DNA of 64,000 bases from Neurospora intermedia (taxonomy: Eukaryota > Ascomycota > Sordariomycetes > Sordariales > Sordariaceae), in assembly GCA_037102815.1 (NCBI GenBank), contig BTPP01000009.1, forward strand, positions 1,302,001-1,366,000, read 5' to 3'. The notes beneath the pieces were generated by a model. The model was given only the letters and a program-made list of their open reading frames with translations, made no database searches and had not been told where the DNA came from. This document shows, in pieces, positions 1 through 9,818 of the stretch; position 1 is the first letter of the stretch, and the number at the start of each line of letters is the position of its first letter. The position numbers and the translations under genes were made by a program.

Positions 1-1509
1 GCCATGCGGTCCAAGTACCTAAGCAAGGAAGGTTTCGAACAGACTGCAGCCGACTATGCCGCTTACATGGCCCGTGGGCGCGGATGTCTCCGCGTGGAAA
101 CCCCAGATAAGGATCTCGACAACTTCATCAACAACTGGCTGCCCCGACAGGTCTACTACCACGGCGATGTCAACCGCTTAACCACTGATCCACAAACACG
201 CAACTACCTACAGGACAACATGGGCATGAACTACATCAAACCCGAAGTATCCCGCAGGGCTTTCCTCACAGCCATTGCCCAGCAAGAAGCTACCGGCGCC
301 ATGCCCGACGGCATCCTTTTGGTTGAGGGTGCCGAGCTCAAATACATCAACCAGGTACCTCACACTGATCACTGTGTGTGGTTGCCAGTTACACTGGAGG
401 CATACCTCAACGAGACCGGTGATTACGGCTTGCTAAAGGAGAAAGTGCCGAGTGCCAACGGCGACAAGTTCACCGTCTTCGAGCGCTTCTGCCGTGCTAT
501 GGACTGGTTGCTCAAGTCTCGTGACCATCGTGGTCTGAGTTACATTGCCCAGGGTGACTGGTGTGATCCCATGAACATGGTGGGCTACAAGGGCAAGGGT
601 GTTTCTGGCTGGCTCACTCTGGCCACGGCCTTTTCCCTCAACATTTGGGCCAAGGTTTGCGATCATGAAGGCGAGACCGATCTCGCCAAGCGCTTCCGTG
701 AGGGTGCCGACGCATGCAACGCTGCTGCAAACGAGCATCTTTGGGACGGCGAATGGTTTGCTCGCGGCATCACTGACGACAATGTTGTCTTTGGCATCAA
801 AGAGGACAAGGAAGGCCGCATCTGGTTGAACCCTCAGTCCTGGTCCATCCTCAGCGGTGCTGCCAGCCCTGAACAGATTGACAAGATGTTGCCCCAAATT
901 GACTTGCATCTCAATACACCATATGGTATTCAGATGTTCGGCCCCCCTTACACCAAGATGCGCGAGGATGTTGGTCGCGTAACGCAAAAGGCCATTGGCT
1001 CGGCCGAGAACGCCGCTGTGTACAACCACGCTGGAATCTTCTTCATCCATAGTATGTACGAGCTTGGAGCACAACAAGACCGAGCATTTACCCTGTTACG
1101 GCAAATGCTCCCTGGTCCTACCGACGCCGACTATATCCAACGAGGCCAGCTACCCATCTATATTCCCAACTATTACCGAGGTGCCTGGAAGGAGTTCCCA
1201 CGCACCGCTGGCCGGTCCAGTCAGTTGTTCAACACCGGTACCATCTCTTGGGTTTACCGCTGCATCATTGAAGGGCTCTGTGGTTTGCGCGGCGATAGTG
1301 AAGGTCTGCTCATCCGGCCACAGCTACCGAGCTCCTGGAACAACATGAAGGCCACTCGCGAGTTTCGGGGCGCCACCTTCAATGTCGACATTCGTCGTGG
1401 CAATGTCAAGGAGGTCACTGTCAGGAATGGCGACAAGGTCCTGCCTGAGCCTCACGTCAAGGACATCGAACCAGGACAGACGTACAACCTCACAGTGATC
1501 ATTCCGTAG
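1..1509 (+). CDS. GH94 phosphorylase, cellobionic-acid phosphorylase (NdvB-like), 5' end outside window
   Basis: This is the C-terminal ~500 residues of a GH94 inverting phosphorylase. The frame is open to base 1 and the family is normally near 790 residues, so the N-terminal part lies upstream and the ATG at 4 is not the real start. The motif GDWCDP (bases ~556-570) matches the GDWND block of GH94; its second Asp (bases 565-567) is in the position of the general acid. The C-terminal part has the (alpha/alpha)6 barrel and the Gly-rich tail with a beta-sandwich end. Fungal NdvB-like GH94 proteins have been shown to be cellobionic-acid phosphorylases, acting in the cytosol on the product of lytic polysaccharide monooxygenases and cellobiose dehydrogenase. 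Substrate here is inferred from family resemblance; laminaribiose or other beta-glucoside phosphorolysis is the alternative. No intron is visible in the part present. Confidence 0.85.
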   Translation, partial: AMRSKYLSKEGFEQTAADYAAYMARGRGCLRVETPDKDLDNFINNWLPRQVYYHGDVNRLTTDPQTRNYLQDNMGMNYIKPEVSRRAFLTAIAQQEATGAMPDGILLVEGAELKYINQVPHTDHCVWLPVTLEAYLNETGDYGLLKEKVPSANGDKFTVFERFCRAMDWLLKSRDHRGLSYIAQGDWCDPMNMVGYKGKGVSGWLTLATAFSLNIWAKVCDHEGETDLAKRFREGADACNAAANEHLWDGEWFARGITDDNVVFGIKEDKEGRIWLNPQSWSILSGAASPEQIDKMLPQIDLHLNTPYGIQMFGPPYTKMREDVGRVTQKAIGSAENAAVYNHAGIFFIHSMYELGAQQDRAFTLLRQMLPGPTDADYIQRGQLPIYIPNYYRGAWKEFPRTAGRSSQLFNTGTISWVYRCIIEGLCGLRGDSEGLLIRPQLPSSWNNMKATREFRGATFNVDIRRGNVKEVTVRNGDKVLPEPHVKDIEPGQTYNLTVIIP

Positions 1510-2064
1510 CTAGACACTAGTTTGTGGTGTATAATCGTCCGATATCCTGCGCTGCTGCGACGTTGGAAAAGAAGATAGAAAAAACACAAGCTGGGCTTTC
1601 GGTTGAAGATCAGTTGGTGTAGCATTTTGGGTGGCTGTTTGTTTCCATGTTCGCATACGGTGCCATGGTGTTCCCAATGTAGAAATGATTCGTGTGGATA
1701 CTCATTTGGGGAAGAAAGATCGGTCCAGGCACCAGCTTTGTTGGGGTGATGGTGTTGTTGCTTACTGTTTGTAGCCAGCCCCATAGCAATGGTGATGGCG
1801 ATTGATTCTGCCCCTTACCTTACCTGGCTGTCAATACGAGCTTGCGTAACATCGCTGTCGATAGTGTTCAATGTTGGCGTTGAGATTACTCAGCCCAATA
1901 TTGACCCCAAGATCCCATGGTTCACAGAAGTTATTCCAAGCTTACTCATCACACCGTGACAGCCATGTATAAGAGGCCAAGCTCAAAGTATCCTTTTGAG
2001 AGCAGTTTGACATCAAGGTCTCAATTGTATTTTGCATCCTAGCATCCATCAGTTGATCAAGAAG
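1510..2064. other. Intergenic: GH94 3' flank and promoter of the beta-helix gene
   Basis: No gene is visible. The right half serves as the promoter of the secreted beta-helix gene and contains a TATA-like element listed separately. Confidence 0.6.
1968..1975 (+). promoter_or_regulatory. TATA-like element upstream of beta-helix gene
   Basis: TATAAGAG lies about 90-97 bp before the ATG at 2065, a usual distance for a fungal TATA box plus a short 5' leader. Position and sequence only; no transcript evidence. Confidence 0.4.
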
Positions 2065-3852
2065 ATGAAGATTCTTTTCCATGCCTTGGCACTGCCACTG
2101 GCCACTCACTTCCTGTCTCTTGCCCACGCCATACCCAGTCCCGGGAAGAGCTGGCACATCCCCTGTGGAAGCTCTTCCCAAGCCACCAACACTACCGATG
2201 ATGCCATGACCATCACCCCACGTCAATCCTCCTGCCTCTCAACCGGCACCGAGTCGACCATCAACGCCCTGTTCTCCTCCGGCGGTGCCAACACCATCGT
2301 CTCACTCTGCCCGGGAGTAACCATTCCCATCACCACCCCAATCATCTTCACTGCTCCGGGACAGGAACTATCCACCCAGGGTTACCCAACCGATTCCAGC
2401 CGGGCCACCATCCTTATTCAGCCGGGCAGTACCGTCACCTCCGCCATCCGCGGTAACTGGCAGAACAACGTCAAGGTGCTCAACATCCAGGTAGACGGCA
2501 ACCGACCCAATGCCGGTTACTTGGGGGGTGATGCCCTTCTGGAAATGGGTGGCGGCACTGAGGGCCAGACGGTCAGTCACACGGTGGTCAAGAACACGCG
2601 CAGCTGGAGCTGCGTGCACTTCATCGGGAGTGGGCAGGAGATTAATCCTTGCCGGCAGGCGACGGTCACTTTCAACGAAGTTGGGCCGTTTGGACATGAA
2701 GGGACGGATCCGGCGACGGGAAATGGCTTGTGGGCGGATGGGTTGAGTATTGAGTGTATGGATACGACCGTGACTGATAATACTGTGAGTTCCTTACCTA
2801 CCTACCTTGAATCTGTACCCCTGGCCTAAACTAGGTACCTAGGTACTTTACACAAGGAAGTTGTCATAAACTGACAAAGCCAATTAAAAAAACAAATGAA
2901 TAGATCACAGGCGCCACAGACGGCGGTATCGTACTCTTTGGCTCCCCCGGCTCCCACATCCTCCGCAACACCATCACCTCCTCCTCCTCTTCTTCCGGTC
3001 TGCAATTCGGCGGTATCAACATGGTCGACCCCACCTGGTCAGGCAACTACTCGGGCGTCGTCGTCTCCTCCAACACCATCGTCGGCGGGCCCGGTAGCTT
3101 CATCAACCTGGGAATCGGCATGGGCTCCCAAGTGTGGAGCAGCAACCCGCACCCGAAAAGAAACCAATTTCGGCCAAGTCACCGTCACCAACAACGTGTT
3201 CACCGGCAACGTCGGCTTCTCCATCGTCATGAACGGCTGGCTAGGTGGTCTCACGGTGACGGGGAACTCTGTAAGCGGGGTGACGACCCCTTCGTCCTCG
3301 TTCGCCTCGGCGTCAGGGTGTGGAGCGGTGCAGCAAGCGGCTTTTGCGGATTTGGAGCAGTTGGTGTACTACCCGGCTGGCGTGACGGGGTCGTCGGGCC
3401 CGAATGTCATACAGTCGGAGTTTACTGCGCTGTCGACAAATGCGTCGAACTGGCTTTGTCTGACGAATCCGGCGCCGCCGCTGCCGGACACGCAATCCTT
3501 TCTGCCGAACACGTTGTCTGTTGATGCGTCGACTTCAAGGGTGGTTTCGCTAAGGGACTTTCATGTGCAGGTGCAGGGTGACGGAAACGTGGTTGGGATT
3601 GACACGACGGGAGGCGTGTGGACGGTTAAGTGGGCGAGTAGTCGGTTCTCGTCGGCTTGTGGACCGGATGGATCGCAGTATTTGCTTGCCTTTGGGATTG
3701 ACGGAAACTTTATCATGTATGATGGGAACGGAGCGCTTTGGGCGTCGGGAACGGATGGCAGTGGGCAGCTGTTGACGTTCTCGAGGGAGGCGCCGTGGGT
3801 GACCGTTACGGGGAGCAATGAACAGACGTTGTGGACTATTGGGAATTTGTAG
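2065..3852 (+). CDS. Secreted right-handed beta-helix protein with bulb-lectin-like C-terminus; frame broken as sequenced
   Basis: Start chosen at 2065 because it begins a clean signal peptide (MKILFHALALPLATHF..., cleavage near AHA); an ATG 33 bases upstream would put charged residues before it. Exon 1 is 2065-2784. The intron 2785-2903 has GTGAGT, a CTGAC branch site and a TAG acceptor, and returns to a frame reading ITGATDGG. The body has Asn-ladder turns (SSNTIVGG, VTNNVF, TVTGNSV) typical of parallel beta-helices such as pectate-lyase-fold proteins. The end has two QGDGNVV / GIDGNFIMYD segments resembling the QxDxNxVxY repeats of bulb-type mannose lectins. At about 3160 the reading frame jumps by +1 at a run of four A; without that jump translation would stop at 3524 and lose the lectin-like end. 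A glycan-binding or polysaccharide-acting role outside the cell is inference; no catalytic residues were identified. Confidence 0.7.
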
Positions 3853-4332
3853 CGGGGAGGGGTGTTCATGCCGTGAAAGGGTGAGGTGAAAGTGCCCTCT
3901 GTCCATTGCGGGCACAATACAGTACTGCCAGTCTCTTGTATTGATGCCAGACTACGGGGCTTCTCCCACCTTCTTTTCTTCGGCCTTTTCCAATGATTCA
4001 AGTTACCACTTGTTTATTGGCTTGGCTTGCTGTTCTTTTTACCATCTGTCCAAGTCGCTCTTTGGACTATATGTTGTAGTGGAAGAATGGAACGGAGACA
4101 TTGATGGCAAAGATCCTTGATTGAGTGTAAGGCAGAGAAGGAAGAAAGGAGGGAACGGATACCCTTAATAAGCCTTCGATAACGCTGATGGCAGCGATAT
4201 GCTCTAACACTATACATGGAAACCTGATCTTCCACCGTGAGATCTATTGAAAGCCAAAAGATCACCCAAGTATGCGAATCCATCTGCGCTTTACAAAGCC
4301 CCAAAGTACCTTGTCTTGATCCATGACAACCT
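3853..4332. other. Intergenic between convergent genes
   Basis: 3' flanks of the beta-helix gene (plus strand) and the phospholipase gene (minus strand). Nothing else seen. Confidence 0.6.
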
Positions 4333-5151
4333 CTAAAAAGCGGCCCAGTATTTCTCAAGGTCAATGCCTTGCGCCATGGCTTCCTCAACACGCTTGTTGT
4401 AACGCGCTAGGGCACGATCGTAGTACTCTTTGGTCTTCTCTTCAGAAAGATATGGATTGAGAGCGTCCCTCGCTTCATCGGCGTCCATCCCATCAAACAC
4501 GTCCGACGATTTAGAAGCGACCATCGTGTCCATCATCTTGTGAGACGGCTCACTTTCACGGTATTGCTCATGGCCTTTATAGAAGGTTCGGACTCCCCAA
4601 TGATAAGCATGTGCCATCAAGTGGCAGAGGTCGAAGATGTTGTGCCCTATGCACTGGAATTTCATGCTAGAACACATTGTACGTTAGCCTCGCTTGATGC
4701 CATTGAAGAGCTGATTGCGGTCGATCAAAACGTACTCTTTGAGAAAATTCTCGTCAATCTTCCATCTAGCATGCGGGGTAAAATGGAATTGGATCTGGTA
4801 GTTCCGGTATCCAAAGTCGTGACGCTGACACGCCGGCTTGAATGGGAAGCCAACTGGATTGTCCGAGACGTGAGTACACCCATCCGACGACCAGTCCCAT
4901 GTCAGCCGCCCGAGGCTGAAGTTTGCCTCGCGATGCTTGATAAACGTCGGGAGATCCCATTGGAAGAGCATTCCGGCTGTGTACTTGCACCAGTCTAGTG
5001 CGTAGCCGGTGTTTGGGGGGTTACCCTTGACTGGGGGATGCTCAGAAAGTTCCCGCCGGTTGTTGAGTGGAAGGCTGGGTTGAGCGATGGTGGCCAACAT
5101 GAGGCTCATGAAGACCGTGACCAGCAGCGAAATGAGGAAGAATGGTTTCAT
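4333..5151 (-). CDS. Secreted phospholipase A2, fungal/prokaryotic-type (group XIV-like)
   Basis: Exon 1 is 5151-4736 and exon 2 is 4666-4333. The 69-nt intron (4735-4667) has a GTACGT donor, a GCTAAC branch site and a TAG acceptor, and joins ...FLKD to MKFQC in frame, giving about 249 residues. A signal peptide (residues 1-23, hydrophobic to IAQ) predicts secretion. The active-site block SSDGC...ACQRHDFGYRNY at ~88-118 carries the His111-Asp112 pair and conserved Cys and Asp residues of the PF09056-type phospholipase A2 family, which cleaves the sn-2 acyl chain of phospholipids. The second exon supplies the expected Cys-containing helix (CIGHNIFDLCHLMA). The protein runs about 80 residues beyond the usual end of the domain, with an acidic, charged tail of unknown role. 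Identification is firm at family level; the biological target is not. Confidence 0.85.
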
Positions 5152-6361
5152 GGTGTCTGGTAGGGAGTCTACCTGGCTGTAGGCGATGGATCACTGGGAG
5201 TGGAAGAGGTTGAGATATGGAGAGGACTAGGAGGAGCTCTGGAAGTGAGGGAATCTGGGGGAACTTATACTTTTGCTGGACGGCCAGCAGCCGGCCTTGG
5301 TTGTCAATCCCACAGCAAGCAAATGCAATGCGGACGACCGATGGGGAAGTTTCGTCTCCGACTTTACGCTGGCAGCTGCATGCAATTGCCTTGGGCTTGT
5401 CAGTACCAGTTCATGCGCTGCCCCCGATCAAGATTATTTTTCTCAAAGAACATGGAAAGAGTCATTTAACATTTTGGTGGACAAGTGCCACTGCCATTTT
5501 GTCCCGGTCGCTGATGCATACCACTTGACATGGCATATGCTCTTGCCAACTGAAAAGGTAAGCCATCATGCAGCGAGTGCATTTACGAAGCGTTCCAAGA
5601 TGGCTCTTGCCCCAAAATCTTGATATCTGCAACAGCTCCTTGTGGCCACTCACCGATAACGCACCCAAAATGCTGTTGTACTGGTACATAACCAGCCCGG
5701 TCAAAGACATCTTTCGGCCTTGAGCAAGACAACGAACTTGTCTTTACAGTTTGTTCCCTTGGTTGGCATGTTCAGCGCCTGAGTCTCTGCGAGATTACCT
5801 TGCTGATGTGACCGCCCTAACTTTATCCAAGTCTGCAGGGAAACATGGCGGCCATGCACTTTACTCGGCTAGGCTGTTCCGCCACCTTGCAATTCAGAAG
5901 ACACTGCTGATACATCTGGGCTTGAAGTCCTGAACTGTTGGAAAGTTTATGGTTACAAATACCGAGCGAACACGTTCAGGACACATTAAGGCTCACATGA
6001 TGAGAGGATTCTGTCAACCTGCATAAAAGGTACGCCATGAGAGTGACAATACAGTCATGTTAATTGTCTTGCCTTGGTATTCACAGATTAACTAACTCAT
6101 ACATCAGAATCCGTCTCTCATTTCCTAGTGCTGCTTCTCTTGCCTTCATCGAGAATCATCAAATCGTGCCAAACCCATACATATCCAGATATATCCAAAT
6201 CCCATCCGTATCCCCATCGTCCCAGTCATTTCTTCAAGGTTTATCGATCATGATCCGTCCAAGCTGCTTTCTTTCCCCGTATAACGTCTTGCACGGTAGC
6301 TCAAAAGCTTCAAGGTCACATATCCGTAACCACATCACCACGCACCCACCCACCCATGCTT
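5152..6361. other. Intergenic, 1.2 kb
   Basis: Holds the promoter of the phospholipase gene on its left and the 3' flank of the membrane-protein gene on its right. Short open frames here (for example 5217-5528 and 6064-6540) have no recognisable composition or motif, and none is called as a gene. Confidence 0.55.
5264..5269 (-). promoter_or_regulatory. TATA-like element upstream of phospholipase gene
   Basis: On the minus strand TATAAG lies about 115 bp before the ATG at 5151. Position-based call only. Confidence 0.35.
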
Positions 6362-7270
6362 CTACCTGCTCTCCCTCTCGCTCGTGTACCTATAAACCCT
6401 CGGCGTCTCCCTCATCTCACTCTCGCTCGCCCCTACACTCCTCCCCCGACCCTCGTGCCTCGACGCGCTCCTATGCCTCGATTCATGTCTCGACACCCTT
6501 CGATACTGATGCACATGCTTGGACCCAGACCTGTGTCTAGAATGGCGCCTCTGTTCCCTCTTACACGCGCCCGCCACCGCTCCGCATCCACACGAGCACA
6601 TACTGACACTGCTCACACTACTATCCGTCTCGCTCATGCCGCCGCCTCTCATTCCCGCCGCCGCCGCGCTGCTCCCATAGACACGTTCCGTCCTCCTCGT
6701 CTGGCGCGAGATGTAAGCAGCACCGCCGCCGCCACCACCACCACCACCAGAGCTGGACGAGGCGGATGATGAGATAACGTCCTCATGGTAGTAATGATCG
6801 TCACGACGCCTCCTCCTGCCGCAGGCGCCGAGCCACCAGAAGAGGAGGGCCAAGAGGATGAGGAAGGCGATGACACCGATGACGATGCCGGCGATGGCGC
6901 CACCCGATATGCCGCCGTCGTGATTGTGCGTCTCGCCGACTACTGGGATGACGGTGGCGGACGAGGTTGCAGAGGAAACGCCCGAGGCAGGAGGGAAGAC
7001 GGTGGTGGTAACGGTATCGGTCACGGCAGGCCCTTGGGTGTAGATTACCGTGGGGTGCTGGGCCGAGATATAGCTGGGCGGCACGGAGCCGTAGTTGGGC
7101 GCGGCCGGAACGGAGCCATAGTATTGACGGTCTTCGAGAACGGCGGCGGCGGTTGGGGCAGCTGTAGGTGCCGGGGCCACTGGCGATGGCGCTGCGAGCT
7201 GCCTCAGGTGGGAGAGGAGTTCGGCGGTGTCTATGTGGGGAACCCCGAGATTCAATGGAAAGGGGGCCAT
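6362..7270 (-). CDS. Single-pass membrane protein with Arg/Ser-rich cytoplasmic tail
   Basis: The ATG at 7270 (MAPFPLNLG) is preferred; the frame is open further upstream but that stretch is basic and low in family-like features. The product is about 302 residues. Residues 1-120 are Pro/Ala/Thr-rich with two YGSVP units. One strong transmembrane segment (about 125-147, SGGAIAGIVIGVIAF then LLALLFWWL) follows, ending in a GRRRRRDD stop-transfer stretch. The tail contains a poly-Gly run, a short Cys cluster (CSCGCG) and a His/Arg/Ser-rich region. Architecture resembles fungal Ser/Thr-rich single-pass surface proteins (Mid2/WSC-like in layout only), but no cleavable signal peptide and no WSC domain are seen. 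Function unknown. Low-complexity codon runs (GCC, ACC) make length differences between strains likely. Confidence 0.7.
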   Translation of the reverse strand: MAPFPLNLGVPHIDTAELLSHLRQLAAPSPVAPAPTAAPTAAAVLEDRQYYGSVPAAPNYGSVPPSYISAQHPTVIYTQGPAVTDTVTTTVFPPASGVSSATSSATVIPVVGETHNHDGGISGGAIAGIVIGVIAFLILLALLFWWLGACGRRRRRDDHYYHEDVISSSASSSSGGGGGGGGGAAYISRQTRRTERVYGSSAAAAGMRGGGMSETDSSVSSVSMCSCGCGAVAGACKREQRRHSRHRSGSKHVHQYRRVSRHESRHRSASRHEGRGRSVGASESEMRETPRVYRYTSERESR

Positions 7271-7698
7271 TGTGTAAGATGTCTTTCTTTGGCTTTGTTG
7301 TTGCTCGTCTTTTGGAATCCTTTGTTTTTGTCCCTTTTCTTCGGCGCAGATTGCGCGGGTACCCGTTGTTGAAGTTCTGGTTCGGGAGGGTTCGACAACG
7401 AACGTGGTTTGGAGGTGTACACAACGATTGGCTGCTGGGGTTGCTTTTCTTGGCTGCCGGGGATGCACACGCCCAGGGGAGATCTTCAAAGCTCCGCTAA
7501 CAGCTGGCTGCGCTCACAAAGATCGCGGGTTGCAATTTTTGGTGTTGGAAGAAGAGAAGTCACACAAGAGGAAATTTTGAAAGGGGGAAAAACAAAAACA
7601 AAACAAAAAATAAAGACGCCCTGCAGATGCATGAAGAGCCTTTCTATCTCTTTCTCCTCCTCCCACCAAGCCCTGTCGGTACGTCAGGTAAACACCCG

Positions 7699-7731
7699 CC
7701 AGCCATGCCAGCCATGCCAGCCATGCCAGGG
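7699..7731. repeat. Short tandem repeat, 9-bp unit (GCCATGCCA-like)
   Basis: Three to four near-perfect copies of a 9-bp unit. Likely a neutral microsatellite in the 5' region of the membrane-protein gene. Confidence 0.7.
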
Positions 7732-8097
7732 CCCAGGCACGCACGAAAGTAAAGTTGCTCGTATTTTGGGTGGCATTGGCTGCATTCGACTGACTGGCTC
7801 TGTCACTCTGGAGGCTGGACCTTTCAGCTTCTCCCTCGCGCCTTCACCCCCCCGTCGGCCTTCTTCGTGAAACGGTGGTTGGGGATGACATCATTGAGGG
7901 TAGTTGGACGGCTATCGTCGAATCGGACGGCGTGGAAAGCCCCTGTGCCAAGTTTTGGCGCCCTTTGGATAGCGGGCCGTTACAAGCAGGGATCGAATCA
8001 TTTCAGGCGGTTGGTGTTGACCCACTCTATATGAACCTGGTTCCAGGCTCCTCCTCCTCCAGCCATCTTCTTTTTTGATTTTTTTTCTTCCCCCTTC

Positions 8098-8121
8098 ACG
8101 ACGACGACGACGACGACGACA
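8098..8121. repeat. (ACG)n microsatellite
   Basis: About eight uninterrupted ACG triplets outside any called gene. Confidence 0.8.
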
Positions 8122-8263
8122 GGGCCACAGCCCACAACACCATGTGCCGTACTCCGATTCGGGAGCGAGCGGGAAAGACGCAAAATGTATGCTATATAAA
8201 GTACGCGATGAAGATTAGCGCATGGGAATAAGGCCTTTTGCGGAGGAAAATGATCTTCCGCAT

Positions 8264-8283
8264 GTGTAGTGTAGTGTAGTGTA
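8264..8283. repeat. (TGTAG)n short tandem repeat
   Basis: Nearly four copies of a TGTAG pentamer in noncoding DNA. Confidence 0.75.
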
Positions 8284-8374
8284 CCTGGAAAAGTGTGTTT
8301 TTAGATATCGATGGTGTTGCCGGTTCATGGGCGTAGACCCTGCCAAGCCGACAGCGCAAGACAACAACAGGGTG

Positions 8375-8388
8375 CCCCCCCCCCCCCC
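8375..8388. repeat. C homopolymer, 14 bases
   Basis: A run of 14 C in noncoding DNA; length should be treated as uncertain because such runs are error-prone. Confidence 0.8.
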
Positions 8389-8972
8389 TTAGGGGTACAT
8401 AGCAACACGTGGACGGCATGTCTCAAGCATGCTGCTGACTTATCAAGTTCAGCAATTTGCATTGGATTTTGAGAGACGGTCGAGACTCGAAGATCATATG
8501 TAGCTAGGCAATGCATGTATCAAGGATTCCCGAAACACACAAGAGTTGTGAGATATCTGATGGAGTCAAACAGCGGGCCGGACGGGACGGTTGCTCAAAG
8601 TCGACGACGACCCAAGGGACACGACTCACAAAACCACATAACAAAACCCATAAGAAATGCGCTGTTCGTCACCAGCAGTGCTGTCGAGAAAGAGGCTTTG
8701 GCATAATCAGGTGATATTGTAAAAGTATCTTTGTGTTGTTTGAATGACAGTGGGGCGATGATCCTCAAACCATGCGAGACCATTCATGAATCGGGTAATT
8801 CTTTCGCCTTCCCTCCTCTCCGTCGAACCTTCAAGGCTCAGATGCTGCCTAGCAGTCCCAGCTACAAGGCGTCTTCCTCTCTAAAAAGAATGTCCATGTT
8901 TCGTTACTCTTAAGTCACAATCGTCAGCAATTAGAAACTTGATCAGATTTCTGGGGGCAATGGTGTCCTTAC

Positions 8973-9818
8973 CTAAGGATAAACAATACTCTGCCCTCCA
9001 TACGCCACACCATCATTCACGACGTTCTCGACCACGCTTGAAGAGCCGACTGGCATATACGCAACCGCCGGTTGCTCGACGTACTCGACATCCTGCTGAA
9101 CCAACTCGGCAGCGCCAGGATTACAGCCGCAATCATCGCATTCGCAATCTTCCGCGACGTTATTGTTGACGACCATGGGCGGCATAGGCTTCTCCGGGGC
9201 AGGGGGTCGGTTATTAATCACAGTAGGCGGGACGTTAGGTTCCATGTTGGGAATGACATTGTTCATAATGGTAGGAGGCGCCTGAGGAGGAGGAGACTGG
9301 ATATCATTGATCACCATTGGAGGCGGGCTCGGCTTGGCGGCGGGGATCTCGTTGTAAATGATGGGCGCTGGGTTGGGCTCCGGCGGAGGCGGCACGTTGT
9401 TGACGTAGACGGGCGCTTCCTTGATGCACTCACCGCAGCCGCCCTCGGCCTTGATCATGGGAGGGGGAGGGGGGTCGACACTGTTCACGCGGCCGAAGCC
9501 CATGCCGTAGGGGAACGCGTTGATTCGGTTGAAGCCGAGGCCGTAGCCGTAGGGGTAGGCGGCAAAGTTGTTGAAGGCGCGGTTGAAACCGAAGCCGTAG
9601 GGAGCGGCGTTGAAACCGACGCCGAAGCCACCGCCTACAGCGTTGCGCCCAAAACCACCAAAGCCACCGGCGACAGCACTGCGACCAAAACCACCAAAGC
9701 CACCGGCGACAGCGTTGCGACCGAAACCGCCAAAACCACCGGCAATTGGGGCGGCTGAGGTGAGGCTGATGAAGAGAGAGACGAGCGAGAGGATGGTATT
9801 AGTGAGAGTAAACGTCAT
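8973..9818 (-). CDS. Secreted Gly/Phe-repeat and Pro/Asn-rich protein
   Basis: 281 residues, intronless. A signal peptide (residues 1-22, ending LTSA) is followed by three tandem 12-residue units of the form AGGFGGFGR(N/S)AV at 26-61, encoded by 36-bp direct repeats at 9636-9743. Then come Gly/Tyr/Phe/Asn-rich segments (YPYGYGLGFN and FPYGMGFGR units). From about residue 114 the composition changes to Pro-rich with repeated PP(T/M)(V/I)(I/M)NN units, plus two Cys clusters (GGCGEC and CECDDCGC). Composition resembles structural or adhesive extracellular proteins, such as wall or spore-coat components; no enzyme domain is seen and I do not recognise the family. Extracellular location follows from the signal peptide; the role is inference. 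Confidence 0.75.
   Translation of the reverse strand: MTFTLTNTILSLVSLFISLTSAAPIAGGFGGFGRNAVAGGFGGFGRSAVAGGFGGFGRNAVGGGFGVGFNAAPYGFGFNRAFNNFAAYPYGYGLGFNRINAFPYGMGFGRVNSVDPPPPPMIKAEGGCGECIKEAPVYVNNVPPPPEPNPAPIIYNEIPAAKPSPPPMVINDIQSPPPQAPPTIMNNVIPNMEPNVPPTVINNRPPAPEKPMPPMVVNNNVAEDCECDDCGCNPGAAELVQQDVEYVEQPAVAYMPVGSSSVVENVVNDGVAYGGQSIVYP
9636..9743 (-). repeat. 36-bp tandem repeat x3 inside the Gly/Phe-repeat gene
   Basis: Three in-frame 36-bp units encode the AGGFGGFGR(N/S)AV repeats; they differ at only a few bases, so copy number may vary between strains. Confidence 0.85.

Larger units (their letters stand above)
7271..8972. other. Intergenic, 1.7 kb, rich in simple repeats
   Basis: No convincing gene. 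It holds several simple-sequence tracts listed separately (a 9-mer near 7700, ACG units near 8100, TGTAG units near 8264, a C run near 8375) and a TATATAAA at about 8193 with no gene attached that I can see. Confidence 0.55.

Noticed and set aside
433-1077. 214-codon open frame antisense to the GH94 gene
   Set aside because: It lies wholly inside a strongly supported coding region and its protein shows no family signature; codon-bias shadow.
3131-3160. GT...AG pair that might be an intron explaining the frameshift in the beta-helix gene
   Set aside because: Only about 29 nt with no branch site; shorter than any credible fungal intron.
7271-7489. N-terminal extension of the single-pass membrane protein
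   Set aside because: The extra codons are basic and unlike the rest; the internal ATG at 7270 is better supported.
8193-8200. TATATAAA as a promoter
   Set aside because: No gene follows within a sensible distance on the plus strand.
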